64,000 nt of DNA from Euclidia mi (lineage: Eukaryota > Arthropoda > Insecta > Lepidoptera > Erebidae). The DNA lies in the NCBI GenBank assembly GCA_944739405.2, contig OX123182.2, positions 69,567,183 to 69,631,182 on the forward strand, in the 5' to 3' direction. The notes beneath the pieces were generated by a model. That model saw nothing but the letters and a program-made list of their open reading frames with translations. It did no database searches and had not been told where the DNA came from. Shown here piece by piece: positions 1 through 11,620 of this stretch. The position numbers and the translations under genes are program-made. Each line of letters starts with the position of its first letter. The first letter of the stretch is position 1.

Positions 1-859
1 GTGAGGTTGGCTTGGGACCCTAAGTTCTTGGTGGGAACCCTATGCAACCTTAATTTTAGTAAGGAATAGAAAGACTCATAAAAGCGAAAATCAACTACAT
101 ACTACATACGGAAACGAAACATACAAAGTCAAACTATCAATCTAAACAATGCCACTTGAACTTTTCTTCAATTAATTGCACTTCTAAGTTAAAGCTAAAG
201 ATGCTGGCTAGAAACTGTCTTTTCTCTTCACAGTATCAACGGAAGTTCGGACTTCTAGAATCAGATAAAAAATACATTTCTTATACCTTTCCTCCTCTAA
301 GGAAGTTATAAGTAAAAATTGTCTATACATATCACGATATAATGTAAAAGTGTCTATCAACGACGTAATACTCTTTATAAAAAAGTGAGGTAGTATAATA
401 AAGCACAGTGGCCACACACACGCCATAATCATCTGGCGAGTGTCACCGCAAAGACGTCGTAAAGTTCGTCCAGGGAAAGATAAGAAAGTTGCGAGTGGGC
501 TGCGTCGCTGCCACCCGCGGTAAACTCCGAATATCCATCATACTTAATTACGTTACTCTTTTAACAGTTTAGAAGGCAGTGAGTAAGTCCTGTCACGTCG
601 TCCGCTGTTTCAGCGTTTCATGACGGCCCTGATAAATCTTTACTCTTACCCTCGGTTTGCGACACTGACTTGATTTTTTAAATTAATTTTATATCTATCT
701 GCATTCATTAATTACATCTCCGATTATAGTATCTTCTTGGGTTTACGCGAATGTTACACATTGAAATTAAACTACAGTTTACGGATTTTATCGCGATGTA
801 TTGGTTTCACTGAGTTATTTCATTTGAAACTAATGATCTAGAAACTACATTTTTAATTT
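1..859. other. No recognisable gene
   Basis: AT-rich DNA with only short chance reading frames. Positions about 480-640 are slightly more GC-rich but show no protein similarity I recognise on either strand. Confidence 0.6.
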
Positions 860-970
860 ATTACTAGCCGACGTTTCGAATTCTTTACAGGATTCATGTT
901 CACGGCAGACTGAGGTGATATTTGTCTTTGTCTTGAATTTCAAAGTTATCTCAAAGTATCCGAACATTTT

Positions 971-1666
971 TCAACTATTGGTGTTACTATCTACGCAGAA
1001 TGTGCTCACTGTGTCTTGATGTCTTCTGGTGACTTTGTCCTTCTTGGGTTTCATTAGCCTGATAATAGGGTCCCAAGCTGGAGGAACATTCCAACCATCT
1101 TCCCTATTGAAATTAGGATGTTTTTTAATTTCAATAGCTTCACGTATCATTCTTGGAATAAAGCGATGTTCTTTTGCGAGTATCTGTGGTTTATCAAATC
1201 GCAGGTAATGGTTGGTTCCTTGTTCTACATGTTCACACATAGCAGACTTCGTCGAGCGTTTGTGTTTAATGTCAGCTATATGTTCCTTTAGTCGAATGCC
1301 TATGCTTCTCTTGGTTTGTCCAATGCATGAGAGCCCACACTCACAGTCTATCTTGTAAACCCCGGCCTCTTGTAAGGGTAACTGACTCTTGACAGATGGT
1401 AATAATTGGCTTATCTTCGTTGGCGGCTTGTAGAAAGTTTTGATCGAAGCTCGCTTCAAGATATAACCAATCTTGTCGGTCACGCCCTTGATGTATGGGA
1501 GGACAGCAGGTTGTCTCTCTACTGTGGCTGGCTTGTTCTTCGGGGATCTGTGACGTTGGCGCGGCGGTCGGAGCTTGTTGTCTTGCAGAACTTGCTTGAC
1601 ATGTTGGAGCTCGGCGTCCAGGTGTTTCTTGTCACAGATCCCCCGGGCTCTCTGAAACAAAGACAT
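971..1666 (-). pseudogene. GIY-YIG endonuclease domain of the Penelope-like element
   Basis: This 231-residue frame holds the C-terminal nuclease that nicks DNA for target-primed reverse transcription. The GIY motif appears as GVY at residues 102-104 and the YIG motif as CIG at 114-116, followed by a conserved Arg near 125 in GIRLKEH. A Cys cluster (CECGLSC) lies between the two motifs, as in Penelope-type nucleases, which carry a zinc-binding Cys/His insertion. The frame is open throughout, but its upstream RT partner is broken. It begins immediately downstream of the RT-thumb frame ending at 1669, so in an intact element both would be one polyprotein. Confidence 0.85.
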
Positions 1667-1668
1667 TC

Positions 1669-2669
1669 CTACGGTAGCTGTTTAGGATGGTGGTGAGATT
1701 CACCGTTTATGTACCTATTTGTATGTGTCTTTTTCCTATACACAGTGTGGCTCAAAGAGTTGTTTTTGTTCCTGATAACAAGTACATCTAAGAAAGCTAA
1801 AGAATTGTTTGCCTCTAATTCCATTGTAAATTTTATGTGGTTATGAATAGAATTAAGATGGTCTAGGAATACATTAACACTATCTGTTGGTAAAATTGTA
1901 AAAGTGTCATCTACATACCGCTTGTAGAACCTCGGTGTGATGGTGGCAGTCTGCAGGGCTCGCGCCTCGAAGTCCTCCATGAAGGTCAGCAACAACAGGC
2001 GATACTGGAGAGCCCATTGCTACACTGTCTACTTGTATGTAGTATTTCTCATCCCATAACAGATAGCCAGTTGTTAAGCAGTGTTTTAATATTTCTGCAT
2101 ATTCCTCAGGCATGTTGTTCTCTATTAGCTTCCTTCTAGTTATTTCAATACAGTCATGTGCCGGGAAGCATGTGAATAATGACTGTACATCAAAACTAAC
2201 GATAGTTTCCTTGTCAGAGAGATGTAGGTGTTTTATTTCACTGACAAAATGGTAGGAATCCTTTACATGCGCTCTCGTCTTGCCTCTGAGTGGCGAGAGA
2301 ATCTTCGCAATGTGGTGAGCCAATCTCCAAGGTTGGTGCCCCTATTTGACTGACCATAGGGCGCAGTGGAGCATTTTCCTTGTGTATTTTTGGTAGACCA
2401 TACAATTGAGGAGGTTTTGCACACGATGGTATTAAGTATTTCACGTCCAGATTCAGTTGTTCGGAGTATTTTTTCACAATGTCACTCGTTTGCTTGAGTA
2501 TTTTGTTGGTAGGGTCCGTCTTAACCAATTTATATGTACTTGCATCCGACAAAAGATTTTCCATTTTTTGTTTATAATCGGACGTGTCCATCACTACCGT
2601 TGAATACAACGGTAGTGATGGACCGTCCGCCGACCATAGACAAACAGTTGTCAATCTGTCAAAACACAC
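1669..2669 (-). pseudogene. Penelope-like reverse transcriptase domain, frameshifted
   Basis: Three overlapping minus-strand frames make up one RT. The upstream part carries YGLPKIHK (the Penelope RT signature), the middle carries FDVQSLFT and AMGSPVSP, and the last carries the catalytic YVDDTF followed by LAFLDVLV. The frame changes near 2320 and again near 1985, each consistent with a small indel. RT converts the element RNA into DNA at the target site. Intact motif spelling suggests moderate age. The part upstream of 2602 is displaced by the internal inversion. Confidence 0.85.
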
Positions 2670-2962
2670 GTTAGATCAAAACACCGAAAATGTATTATGT
2701 AGAGGTTTAAATTATGCGATAACTCCATCCAGAATACCGTATGAGACCATTATTTGCAACGTTGAGGATTGTCTAGTCAAGAACAATGTGAGTAAGAAAG
2801 ATTTCGAGGCCATACGTCAGGACGTTTCTGCTGTATTGCGCCAGTCGAAAGTGCCGAGAAGGAATCTACCAAAACCCGAGTATTTTGCACTGAAGAACCT
2901 ACGAGCTAGACCTGAACTAACAGTACTCCGAGCAGATAAAGGAAATGTCCTTTGTGTCAATG
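2623..2962 (+). pseudogene. Inverted N-terminal RT segment of the Penelope-like element
   Basis: Read on the plus strand, this encodes the stretch that normally follows the N-terminal region (ending PSADHRQT) and precedes TVVMDTSDYKQK of the RT; it ends in VLRADKGN. Both flanks of the element are on the minus strand. A 24-bp inverted repeat marks one border (2623-2646 against 2963-2986) and a 17-bp hairpin lies at the other (2586-2623). This is an inversion scar inside the element. Confidence 0.85.
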
Positions 2963-3401
2963 TTTGTCTATGGTCGGCGGACGGTAGCGTGTGATTGGTC
3001 CGTGCAAAAACGTTCTGTTTCATTTTGTACTGTTCATTTGATTTTTGTTGTAATTTTTCAAATTTTTCTATTTTGTTACGTTTACACGCGTAATATTTTG
3101 ATGTTTCTCTGTTATTTATTGCATTGATGCATTGTTCAAAATCAAATGGAGTTATCAATCTGTATATTTCGTTAGACAAATCCTCAACATTTCTATTTAT
3201 TCTGCGTAAGTCAGCTCGGTGTTCGTGGATCTTTTGTTTAAGTAACTTTTGGCTTGCCTGTTTTAAGATCTTAGCGCTCCCACGTATGTCCTTCTTGGCT
3301 GATATCTTGCAGCATGTAGGGATGAGATCGTGATCCCGGCATCTCTTCAAGAAATTTAAAGATGTTATGTATCTTGCGCGCTTGGTTTGTAGATCTTCTA
3401 C
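2817..3401 (-). pseudogene. N-terminal region of the Penelope-like ORF
   Basis: The minus-strand translation includes KRARYITSLNFLKRC and RDHDLIPTCCKIS, a basic region typical of the N-terminus of Penelope-like proteins. True coding runs from about 3401 down to 2963. Below that the frame enters the antisense of the inverted block and is meaningless. No start codon can be chosen securely because the upstream side is replaced by the inverted end copy. Confidence 0.7.
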
Positions 3402-3410
3402 CCGGCAAAC

Positions 3411-3738
3411 CTAGAGAAGCATAGGCATTCGACTAAAGGAACATATAGCTGACATTAAACACAAACGCTCGACGAAGTCTGCTGTGTGTGAACATGTAGA
3501 ACAAGGAACCAACCATTACCTGCGATTTGATAAACCACAGATACTCGCAAAAGAACATCGCTTTATTCCAAGAATGATACGTGAAGCTATTGAAATTAAA
3601 AAACATCCTAATTTCAATAGGGAAGATGGTTGGAATGTTCCTACAGCTTGGGACCCTATTATCAGGCTAATGAAAGCCAAGAAGGACAAAGTCACCAGAA
3701 GACATCAAGACACAGTGAGCACATTCTGCGTAGATAGT
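3411..3738 (+). repeat. Inverted partial end copy of the Penelope-like element
   Basis: Plus-strand sequence matches the reverse complement of about 993-1312 nearly base for base, covering the second half of the GIY-YIG domain (EHIADIKHKRSTKSA through TFCVDSN). Similarity stops after the shared GATAGTAAC. The element is therefore bounded by inverted copies of its own 3' region. Penelope elements are described with such pseudo-LTRs in direct or inverted order. Confidence 0.85.
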
Positions 3739-3740
3739 AA

Positions 3741-4313
3741 CATCTCCGATTATTTTTTAATGCTACTGAAGAGGCTCTGAAAGCTGTGCAATTATAATAA
3801 TTTAACTGAATTCGTCCGTTGCTCCCGCGAAATACTTAAACCTACGTGACGTCTAGACTTTAAAGCAGATGAAATAGGTACTTGGCCACCATTCATTACA
3901 AAAAGTATTTTACTTTCTTAACATAGGCGTAAATTGAAATAGCATTGTTACTTGGATTCATAACAAGCATACCTAATATTATATTTATTTAAAAACGTTG
4001 ATTTTTGGCACAGTTGCAAAATTTCAAAACAATAAAAAATATGTTTTCTTAGCGAACACCTAGTGGCCAAAGATTTCAACTTATCATTCATTAAGAAGAC
4101 CAGTAATTTAAAACATGCGAATCCTAAACTATTCATCTAACTATTAGTTTATGTGACACATACTTTAGCACTTATTTCACTGCTATTTCACTCCTACATC
4201 TATGATAACTACACAAACACTATACATATGTACACACTGTTAGTTTTGCTGCATAGTTTGCACGATTACGATTATTTGATACGATTTTAATAATTTTTTA
4301 TAATAAATTCCCA
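3741..4313. other. No recognisable feature
   Basis: AT-rich sequence after the Penelope-like element. I see no coding or repeat signal. Confidence 0.5.
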
Positions 4314-4960
4314 GGGTACCTAATATCCCCCCTCCCCCGTGGGATCTCCACCTTGTCGTGGTGGGGGGGCTCAGTAACCGTGGGTTTGAGGTACACCCAC
4401 GGTGAAGCTAAGCGGGATCCCGGGAGGGGACGCTCCACGTGGGCTTGAGTGAGGCCTGCGTAGGATGCGTCCCAAGGTGCGGGTGCGGGTGCGGGGGACA
4501 GTCTGTCTGTCCCTCGCAGTCGGGTGCGGTCGCGGTAGGAGAGGCGTGTCGGTGTTGCGTTGCCGCGCGCCCTATCTCCCGCGACCAAATGGGGGCGCAC
4601 CATTGTTGCGTCGCGGTGGGGCCGCAGAGGAAGAGGAGATGCGGTGTTGCGTTGCCGTCTTCCCTATCCTCTGCGGCCGCTGGGTGTTTTGGCGGCGGAG
4701 CCCAACACCTTCATCCGCCGCCAAGGGGGTTTTGTTTGGGGCCCGCCTGACCATCTGGCAGGCCAATACCCGTCGGGAGGTTGCGAGGAATGCTTCGGTG
4801 ATACCCGACCCTCCGACACATGGGTACATGAGGAACACGGGTTGGTTTTTAGTCAGTAAGAGTCTGACAGTCCCCTTCGGCCTTCCCCCAGGTCGGAGGG
4901 ACTCCATGGCGATTTTCCAACCCGACACAAAAAAACATAAATCAAAAGGGTACTTAATAT
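4314..4960 (+). mobile_element. GC-rich retroposon insert with target-site duplication
   Basis: A sharply bounded GC-rich block (4327-4947) interrupts AT-rich DNA. It is flanked by gggtacctaatat (4314-4326) and gggtacttaatat (4948-4960), 12 of 13 identical, and ends in an A-rich tail (about 4928-4947). These are hallmarks of plus-strand retroposition. Inside, a unit containing gtgttgcgttgccg occurs twice, near 4551 and 4643. The start, with a cttgtcgtggtgg block, resembles 3' UTRs of R1-type LINEs, so this may be a 5'-truncated LINE or a SINE built from one. Long frames here are by-products of GC content. Confidence 0.7.
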
Positions 4961-6190
4961 TTATTTTTTAATAAAACTATACCTCAAAATTGCTTTACGC
5001 CATTATATGCCTCAATTTTGCCGTCCGCGAATGCCAATATCAAAACATCGCGGCAGAACAACAATGTGTTAATTATCAATTATAGCCATAAAAAATAACT
5101 CACGTATATACATGAAACGAGCACATATATAATATAAAACGAACATGAGTGAAACCGACATACCGGTACTTTTGTAATACAACTTCAACGAACAATGTAT
5201 ACAGTCAACAGTGTGTTTGTTGAATGAGTTTAATTTGAAATCAATGACATGATTGTTGATACTATACTCGTTGGAACGCGGGCTATTTAACATGATTTTT
5301 GAGTTGAGGGGAATAATACGTTTGAGTGGCCATAATAATCCGCAATTGCCATTATACGGTCTTCGGTTGACGCAGGCATTTTATACGGGCATGAGCGGGC
5401 CCGTTAATCACATTCGGTTGATTGGGCCAGGTAATCCGGGATCTGCACAAGATGGATAGCATGTCAGGAAGCAGTCTATCGAAACACGTTGACCGCCAAC
5501 AAAATGTCACCGTCATTTAACTTGTGTTAGAAGACAAGGTGACCTAATAGATTGTTGTCCTTAATATATGAAATATGAAAAGGTATAGATATGCTTTTAC
5601 TGCTACCTACTTTATAATAAAAAAAAATTGTTTTGAGCTTCAAAACCGTTATTATGTTACCTTATCTGAATAACTAACTTTCAGTTTTTTTGTTTAAATG
5701 TTATTATACATGATAGAATCGGAGCGTAAATAAAAGCCTTAAATGGTCAAATCAGAGAAAAGGGTCATCTTCTTAAAAACCAAAATGTAGCCAATCTGCC
5801 TAATTCATTTAAAATAATATGATTTTATCTATGTTGTTTTTAAAAATTTGTTTCTTCTTAATTTCCAAAAATAATAACTTGAAAATCTGCGTACCGTATG
5901 AGCTGTTTCTCCAACTAGGAGGAGAGTCCTCTGATTAACCTTGGTGACTGCGGACTAATAGATACATATTGTTGTGCACTTCTAATAGCGCGATGCAGAA
6001 CTTTCCATTGTTTCTTGTCTTCGTAATAGCGTCGGTCGCCCTTAGATATTAATATTTAAAACCATAGATGATAAATTTAATTACATCAGTTGTATGTTAT
6101 CGTTTATTCATTAGTATAATAACTATTTCGTTCTTGGTTAGTCTATACTGACTTAAAAAATAATTTACCATTTTGTTACACGTTACAAAA
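4961..6190. other. Non-coding, no assigned feature
   Basis: AT-rich. The segment at about 5300-5460 has somewhat higher GC but no recognisable protein on either strand. Confidence 0.5.
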
Positions 6191-6199
6191 TTATTATTC

Positions 6200-6570
6200 T
6201 ACTAGCTCGTGACCTCCTTGCTCGCACGGTGGTCGGTTATCCCCAAAGGTAGCCCATGTGCTATTCTCATGTATGAATATTCGTTCTGTAGCTTTTGTAT
6301 GTAAGAGCAATAAACATTTGTACATTTATCCATTCTCACAAACTTTCACGTGTATGTAAGACTAGATGAGCCCGCGGTTACACCCCCGATATTTAAGGCT
6401 TCTGCTCCGCTCCCGTGGCATAAATCGTGATGTTATTTAGCCTTTCTCGATAAATGAGCTATTTAACACTGAAAGAAATATTGAAATTGGTCCAGTAGTT
6501 CCTAAGATTAGCGCGTTCAACCAAACAAGCAAACAAACTCTTCAGCTTTATATTAGTATATAAGATAAGA
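6200..6570 (+). repeat. Degenerate lepidopteran interspersed repeat
   Basis: Contains ctagctcgtgacctccttgc at the start and ggtccagtagttcctaagat with a trailing tttatattagtatataagat. This arrangement is common at the 3' ends of short non-autonomous retroelements in Lepidoptera. I cannot assign the family by eye. Confidence 0.5.
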
Positions 6571-9160
6571 TTAAGTTATTATACCTACTGACAAATAACT
6601 TAACACATGATTGTAATACAAGAGGATTTAAGGTACCATCCTGATACATTTAATATATCTGCAGTCAGAAACTATTCCATTGCGAATTTTAATGTAAGCA
6701 CAAACATTTTCCATATGATATATTCAAGCGAGTGCAATGCATACACAAGGCAACACAGTCTTCGAAAGGTATCCCAGTACGAGCAAATTGTTGCCACAAA
6801 TTACTTCATATGAGTTTCAAATGAGTAATAATATTCTGCAGCATCCCTATTTACAGAAATGAAATATTTATCATGTGCTTAAGAATGTTTACTATAAACG
6901 TGCCTCACTTGCTACAGCTAATTTAAGTCCAGTTAGTATTTCTCTTTGCTTCTGTTTACTCCGTCACAGTTCAAAACTTAGTTAATTAGTTCATGTTAAT
7001 TTTCCTATTTCATTTACACGTATAACTAATAAACAAAAAGGTAGTCAGATGTTAATTCTAAAGGTAGCCAAATAAGTAATTAGACTTTTGTTTTTAATTA
7101 CACATAATTACAAAAATATTTCCGATTCCAACTGCTGCTAAGTGACAAATTACCGGCGAGCTGTAGGAAAGAAACAAGGCGATATTAAAGCATCGGGTCA
7201 TTTCTGTCTGAGAGAAGTTCAACAATCCATCATTCGTAATTGCTTCAGTTCCCTAAACGTCCGTCTCTTTGATTATTACTCACTTCGCTACTTATTATCT
7301 CGGTGCACGTCCTTTTTTACAAATAATTTAGCTCTCTAATTAAAAGCAAGGTTTGCATAAATTTGAATTTGTAATTATATCAATTAGCTGATAATAATTT
7401 CCGTACATACGGTTTTTACGTCATAATTACGCGCTGAACACGAAGTCATGTTAATACGAGATGCGCAATTGATATGACATTGAGCCGCATAGAATTGTTT
7501 GGTATCTTGCATTATTCCTCGTTTTTCTATAAAAATAATATAAAGCCAGTGGATTTATAAAGGCAGATTGCAAATTTGGTATACAGAAAATCAGGATGTT
7601 GGACATCCGTCAGGCAAGAGTTGAGAGCACACAAACTTTGAGCGCCAAATGTAACCGGATTCACTAACGAGTCGATGCACGGGTGACGGGGCGGCGGCAG
7701 CGCGGCATCGCATTGCGCCACCTCGTCGCACACTCTTTTTAAAATAAAGTGACGTTTTGTTCATTCACTTACTAGAAAACACACAAGAAATATTGCGTAA
7801 CTCATAATTAATTAGCTGCCAAAGACAGAGACAGGTGTGTCGTCCGAAGTTACCAAAACGCACGTTTCCTACAACCCTTTGTATATTTAGTTGAATCCTA
7901 TTGGGGCTTTATTGCCTACACGCAGCGGTCGCAGTTTAGGACTTAACGAATTATCGGGCCGGCTGTCAGGGCCGGTATGGAAGCCAATTGTGAATAATGG
8001 AGCGGTGATTTTATAATCGTGTGCCGGACTGAGCGAGGGCAGGCGTGTCCGCAGGCCGCAGACTCGCCGCGCGCGCCTCCCGACGCTAGATTAGTACCAT
8101 TGTTTGAATGTGGGTTATGCGATGTATTATGTTCTCACTTCTCTTAACTACGCTTTCTAATCTACCACTCATCATTTATATTACTCTCAACATTCCATCA
8201 TATCTTACTTTGGATATTTACTAACATTTCTGTCCTTTATCTGCACTGAAGCTTCCTAACAGAGACAAACTAACATGAAAAAACTGAAACAGGCTACGCG
8301 TGTGGTGCTCCTGATAAGGCTAAGTAAATAAATCTCTCTGTGAGTCTAAACCAATTTCATAATTCCCACACTTCAAACAAACGAACGAACGTTTATATTT
8401 TCATTCCTTTATGTGTATGTGAATATAATAATGTGGTCGCGTAAATGAACGCGGGTTCGCCATTGTACTACAGATTTATTCTATTGTTTTATCTTTATTT
8501 CATTCAAATCAGGATAAAGGGTAGTTTGATATTGTCCTAATTACACCAAAAGCGCTCAAATCTTAGCGGGACAAGCACTAAGCGCCCCCATTAATAGCCC
8601 TTTAAATTAATATTTAATTAAAATGTACCTATAGAAAATATAGAGACGGAATAATATTACTAATTATAAGTATAAAATTAAATTACGGCCCAGTTTGACC
8701 TTGTACTCAACGCTTACAGTAACCTTTCATTTATCTTTAGGAGTAGGTATTTGTTATATTTATTAAACATTAAACAAAAACTATAATTTAAGAAACAGAC
8801 CATTACACCTAAACCTAGGTAGGTAAAGGGTAACAGACGACGATCAAAAGATATTTTATTTCAAAACATATCGTGCATATTCATTTTAAGGCAAGAGTGT
8901 ACAGGCTTACATACATAAACTTTTCATGAAGACTTCCTACATATAAATATAAACAGGAAATGTAAAGAATTGACTTACGCCTGTATCCCCGAAGGCTTAC
9001 TCTCATTTATGTGATTCCAGTATGAAGCATAAAAACTTTGCCGCGAGGCTTTTAACAACATTCATACAAAAATATCAAGATGACACAAACTTTATGTGAA
9101 TCATTATTTTATACCATGAATATATCAAACCTATAACAGTGTATAGACAAGAATACTTTA
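6571..9160. other. Non-coding stretch with one GC-rich island
   Basis: No gene recognised. A GC-rich patch at about 7930-8090 (many CG dinucleotides, ccgcgcgcgcc near 8068) stands out from its surroundings. It may be regulatory, but nothing in the sequence proves it. Confidence 0.45.
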
Positions 9161-9164
9161 ATTA

Positions 9165-9290
9165 GAAAGCACGTATAGCTTAGTGGTTTAAGTCACCTTG
9201 AGTGTTGTGGGTTTGATTCCCACACGAGATAGCAGTTTGTGGTTTACACAACTGTTTATTTTGAATATAGCCTGGGTGTCCGTTCATTAA
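9165..9290 (+). repeat. tRNA-derived SINE head
   Basis: A box A-like tatagcttagtgg (9174-9186) and a box B-like ggtttgattcc (9210-9220) are spaced as in a tRNA promoter. There is no tRNA acceptor stem or anticodon arm that folds properly, so this is a SINE rather than a tRNA gene. The 3' border is unclear. Confidence 0.6.
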
Positions 9291-9671
9291 ATTCTGGTAA
9301 AGTCTCCCACGATACAGGATTCACTCGTAGTACGGAAAAAGATTTTTCAAAAAAAAATTACACTACGATTTCCATGCAGCTTTTACTCAAGATATTCCGT
9401 TTTCTCTTTCGGATGAGAAAATATACATCGAATCCTTCCAGTGATGATGTTGCAAATTCATAGCTTACGAAATGAGGGAAAATGAACAGTGAATCGTGCA
9501 AATCTTGCTTATTACGTCTCCACGTTATATCCCACACTAACAAGTTTTGCCGCAACCAAAACGTAAAAACGGACAGCTGCTGCAAATAGCGCTCCAAAAC
9601 TAACTTGGATATTATTTCGTACTTGCATAATTATTGTTCACGAGTATTAATAAAACTTGTAGGTACTGTAG

Positions 9672-9739
9672 GTTATGTTCCGCAGTCTCTGCCTACCCGT
9701 CCGGGTAACAGGTGTGAGTCTATGTATGTATTATGTATG
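9672..9739 (+). mobile_element. 3' remnant of a LINE with (TATG)n tail
   Basis: The sequence tctctgcctacccgtccggg followed by gtgagtctatgtatgta matches the C-terminal codons (VSAYPSGK) and 3' tail of the LINE at 12957-13600. Its microsatellite tail was the insertion target of the hAT-like element starting at 9740. Confidence 0.75.
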
Positions 9740-10361
9740 CAGGGTTGGGCAGTATTTGAATTACTTGTATTTGAAATACGATTTGAAATACAAATACGTA
9801 TTTGATATTTGTATTTCAATTACTTTCATAAAATGTAATTTGTAATTCGTATTTCAAATACCTGACGCGGAGGTATTTTGTAATTAGTATTTAAAATACT
9901 TGAGGCTTCAAAATACATTTTCAAAATACATTTTCAAAATACATTCGTGAGTTCGAGGCGTGAGTATGATAGTAAATTAGCTATTAGAGTTCGCAACACT
10001 GCACCTGTTAGTATACTGTACGATACATAAGCTACGTCAAAATTGGACTACAAAACGCAAAAAAAGTTACGTCAAATTGTTATTGATGTCAAAAGTTTGT
10101 CGCGATGGATCATCAAAATCCCTCTGCATGTACTACTCATTGTAGATAACGACGGCGTCATCGTCTACAATGGCGGAGAACGGTGGCGATGGAGTAAACC
10201 AAATAAATGCTGAGATGGTTCCGCAAATTTTATCTGGAAAGTATTTCACAGTGGTCAGTAGTGATAGTGTCGTGATTTAATTATTAAGGTATGGACATAA
10301 ATAATGACACTTTCTGCTGTGAGTGAATTAAAACCCTGCCTTAAAACAATGTTTCTATAAA

Positions 10362-10502
10362 TCAAGTGCGAGTCGAACTCGCCTATGAATGGTTCTGTAC
10401 ATTTATATCTTAATTACTTTTTCGACACCAAAAATAACTTTGTTTTCCATAGTGTTAGTAAGAACGACAAAGTTATATTTGCCGTTTTTTATAATGTGAT
10501 AT
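10362..10502 (+). repeat. Dispersed repeat family R, 5' part
   Basis: Begins aagtgcgagtcgaactcgcc and includes ataactttgttttccatag and acgacaaagttatatttgcc. The same order occurs at 43040 and 61379, and the opening also at 40684. The copy is interrupted by the mariner at the TA at 10502-10503. Confidence 0.7.
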
Positions 10503-11021
10503 ACATTCAGTCAAAAAAGTATCGGGAATGGATTATTTATTTATGGTTCCAAATATATTTTTTTGTTTTTTTTTTGTTGTTGTTAGACAACTGTTTTCTA
10601 TTTTGGCGCAGAGTTTGAGTTGCAACTGTTATTTATATTAAATACAGTGCTGTGCTGTGAATTGAAAATTTCATAATGGACAAAAACATGAAACAAAGAG
10701 TTTGTCTTAAATTTTGCATCGCCAATGGAATTTCGTGTTCGGAGTCAATGAAAATTTCATGTCACTGGTCATGGCTTAGGGTGAATTAAATTTATCAAAA
10801 ACTCGTGCTTATGAGTGGTACAAAGCTTTGAAAAGCGGTCGAGATGTGATGGAAGATTTGCTTCGCTCTGGTAGGCCATCAACGTCTGCAACTGAAGTTG
10901 GTATTGGGGTGCATGATAGGAGCCTTCACGAGTGACGTAACTTCCAGAACCCCGTACGTCCGGCGCACCCTGGTAACAATCAGCGAGCCTCATACGCTGA
11001 TTGGCCAATCCTTTCACCACG

Positions 11022-11620
11022 ATGGCAAACACCATCAGTCCAGCCCTAAAACCGGCTCTGTGTGTTGTATCTGTCAACATCGAAGGTTTCTCCAGAAAAA
11101 AGCAGACGTACTATCTGAACTGTGCCGTACCACAGGCTGCGATGTTCTGTGTGTTCAAGAAACCCACAGAGAAGCATCACAAAGTCGGCAACACATTTCT
11201 GGACTTACGCTTATCGCCGAGATCTGTCACCCGAAACACGGTAACGCAGTGTTTGCTGCTCCTGGCGTAAGCATAAAATCAGCTGAATGTACGACCCAGA
11301 ATGGAATCGAAATTATTACCTTAGACCTTGGACACTGCACCGTTACATTTCTTTATAAGTCACATAATATTCCATTCCAATTTGCTGCCTCGAGTAATTT
11401 CAATGCCCAGCCCGTAAGCGTTGTCCTCGGCGACTTTAACAGCCACAATACAAGCTGGGGCTATAACTCTACGGACTTTAGCGGTCAAGCAGTTGAGGAG
11501 TGGGCTGAAGCAAATGTTTTGGTGCTGATTCATAACGCTAAACAACCGGCTTCTTTTAACAGTGGCCGATGGGAGCGTGGTTATAATCCAGATCTTCTTT
11601 TTGTCATTTTGATACCATAA
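11022..11620 (+). pseudogene. LINE AP-type endonuclease domain
   Basis: Best start is the ATG at 11022 (MANTISPALKPALCVVSV), because it leads straight into the first endonuclease motif VSVNIEG. A frame change near 11095 in a run of A residues separates this from CDVLCVQETHRE, VVLGDFNSHNTSWGY and NPDLLFV in the neighbouring frame. The Glu of QETH and the Asp and Asn of GDFN are the catalytic residues of this nuclease family, which nicks target DNA to prime reverse transcription. The frameshift and the stop at 11618-11620 disable the copy. Confidence 0.8.

Larger units (their letters stand above)
860..3740 (-). mobile_element. Penelope-like retroelement, rearranged and degraded
   Basis: The minus strand encodes, in order, a Penelope-like N-terminal region (about 3401-2963), reverse transcriptase (2602-1669) and a GIY-YIG endonuclease (1666-971). 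The 3' UTR continues to about 860 and carries a CCGACGTTTCGA-type motif. Segment 2623-2962 is inverted relative to the rest: its amino-acid sequence fits between the N-terminal region and the RT but is read on the plus strand. At the upstream side, 3411-3738 is a partial copy of the 3' coding end in opposite orientation. Frameshifts near 2320 and 1985 also break the ORF, so this copy cannot make a full protein. Penelope elements are known for partial terminal copies; the inversion is particular to this copy. Confidence 0.9.

Noticed and set aside
4298..4971. Several overlapping long open frames on both strands
   Set aside because: They occur in the GC-rich retroposon, overlap each other on both strands and show no domain. 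Open frames are expected from low stop-codon density.
9165..9240. A tRNA gene
   Set aside because: Box A and B words are present, but no complete cloverleaf forms. Similar heads with SINE bodies are scattered through the window.
10385..10618. 77-residue open frame
   Set aside because: It starts in repeat family R and runs across the mariner border into its terminal region, so it cannot be one gene.
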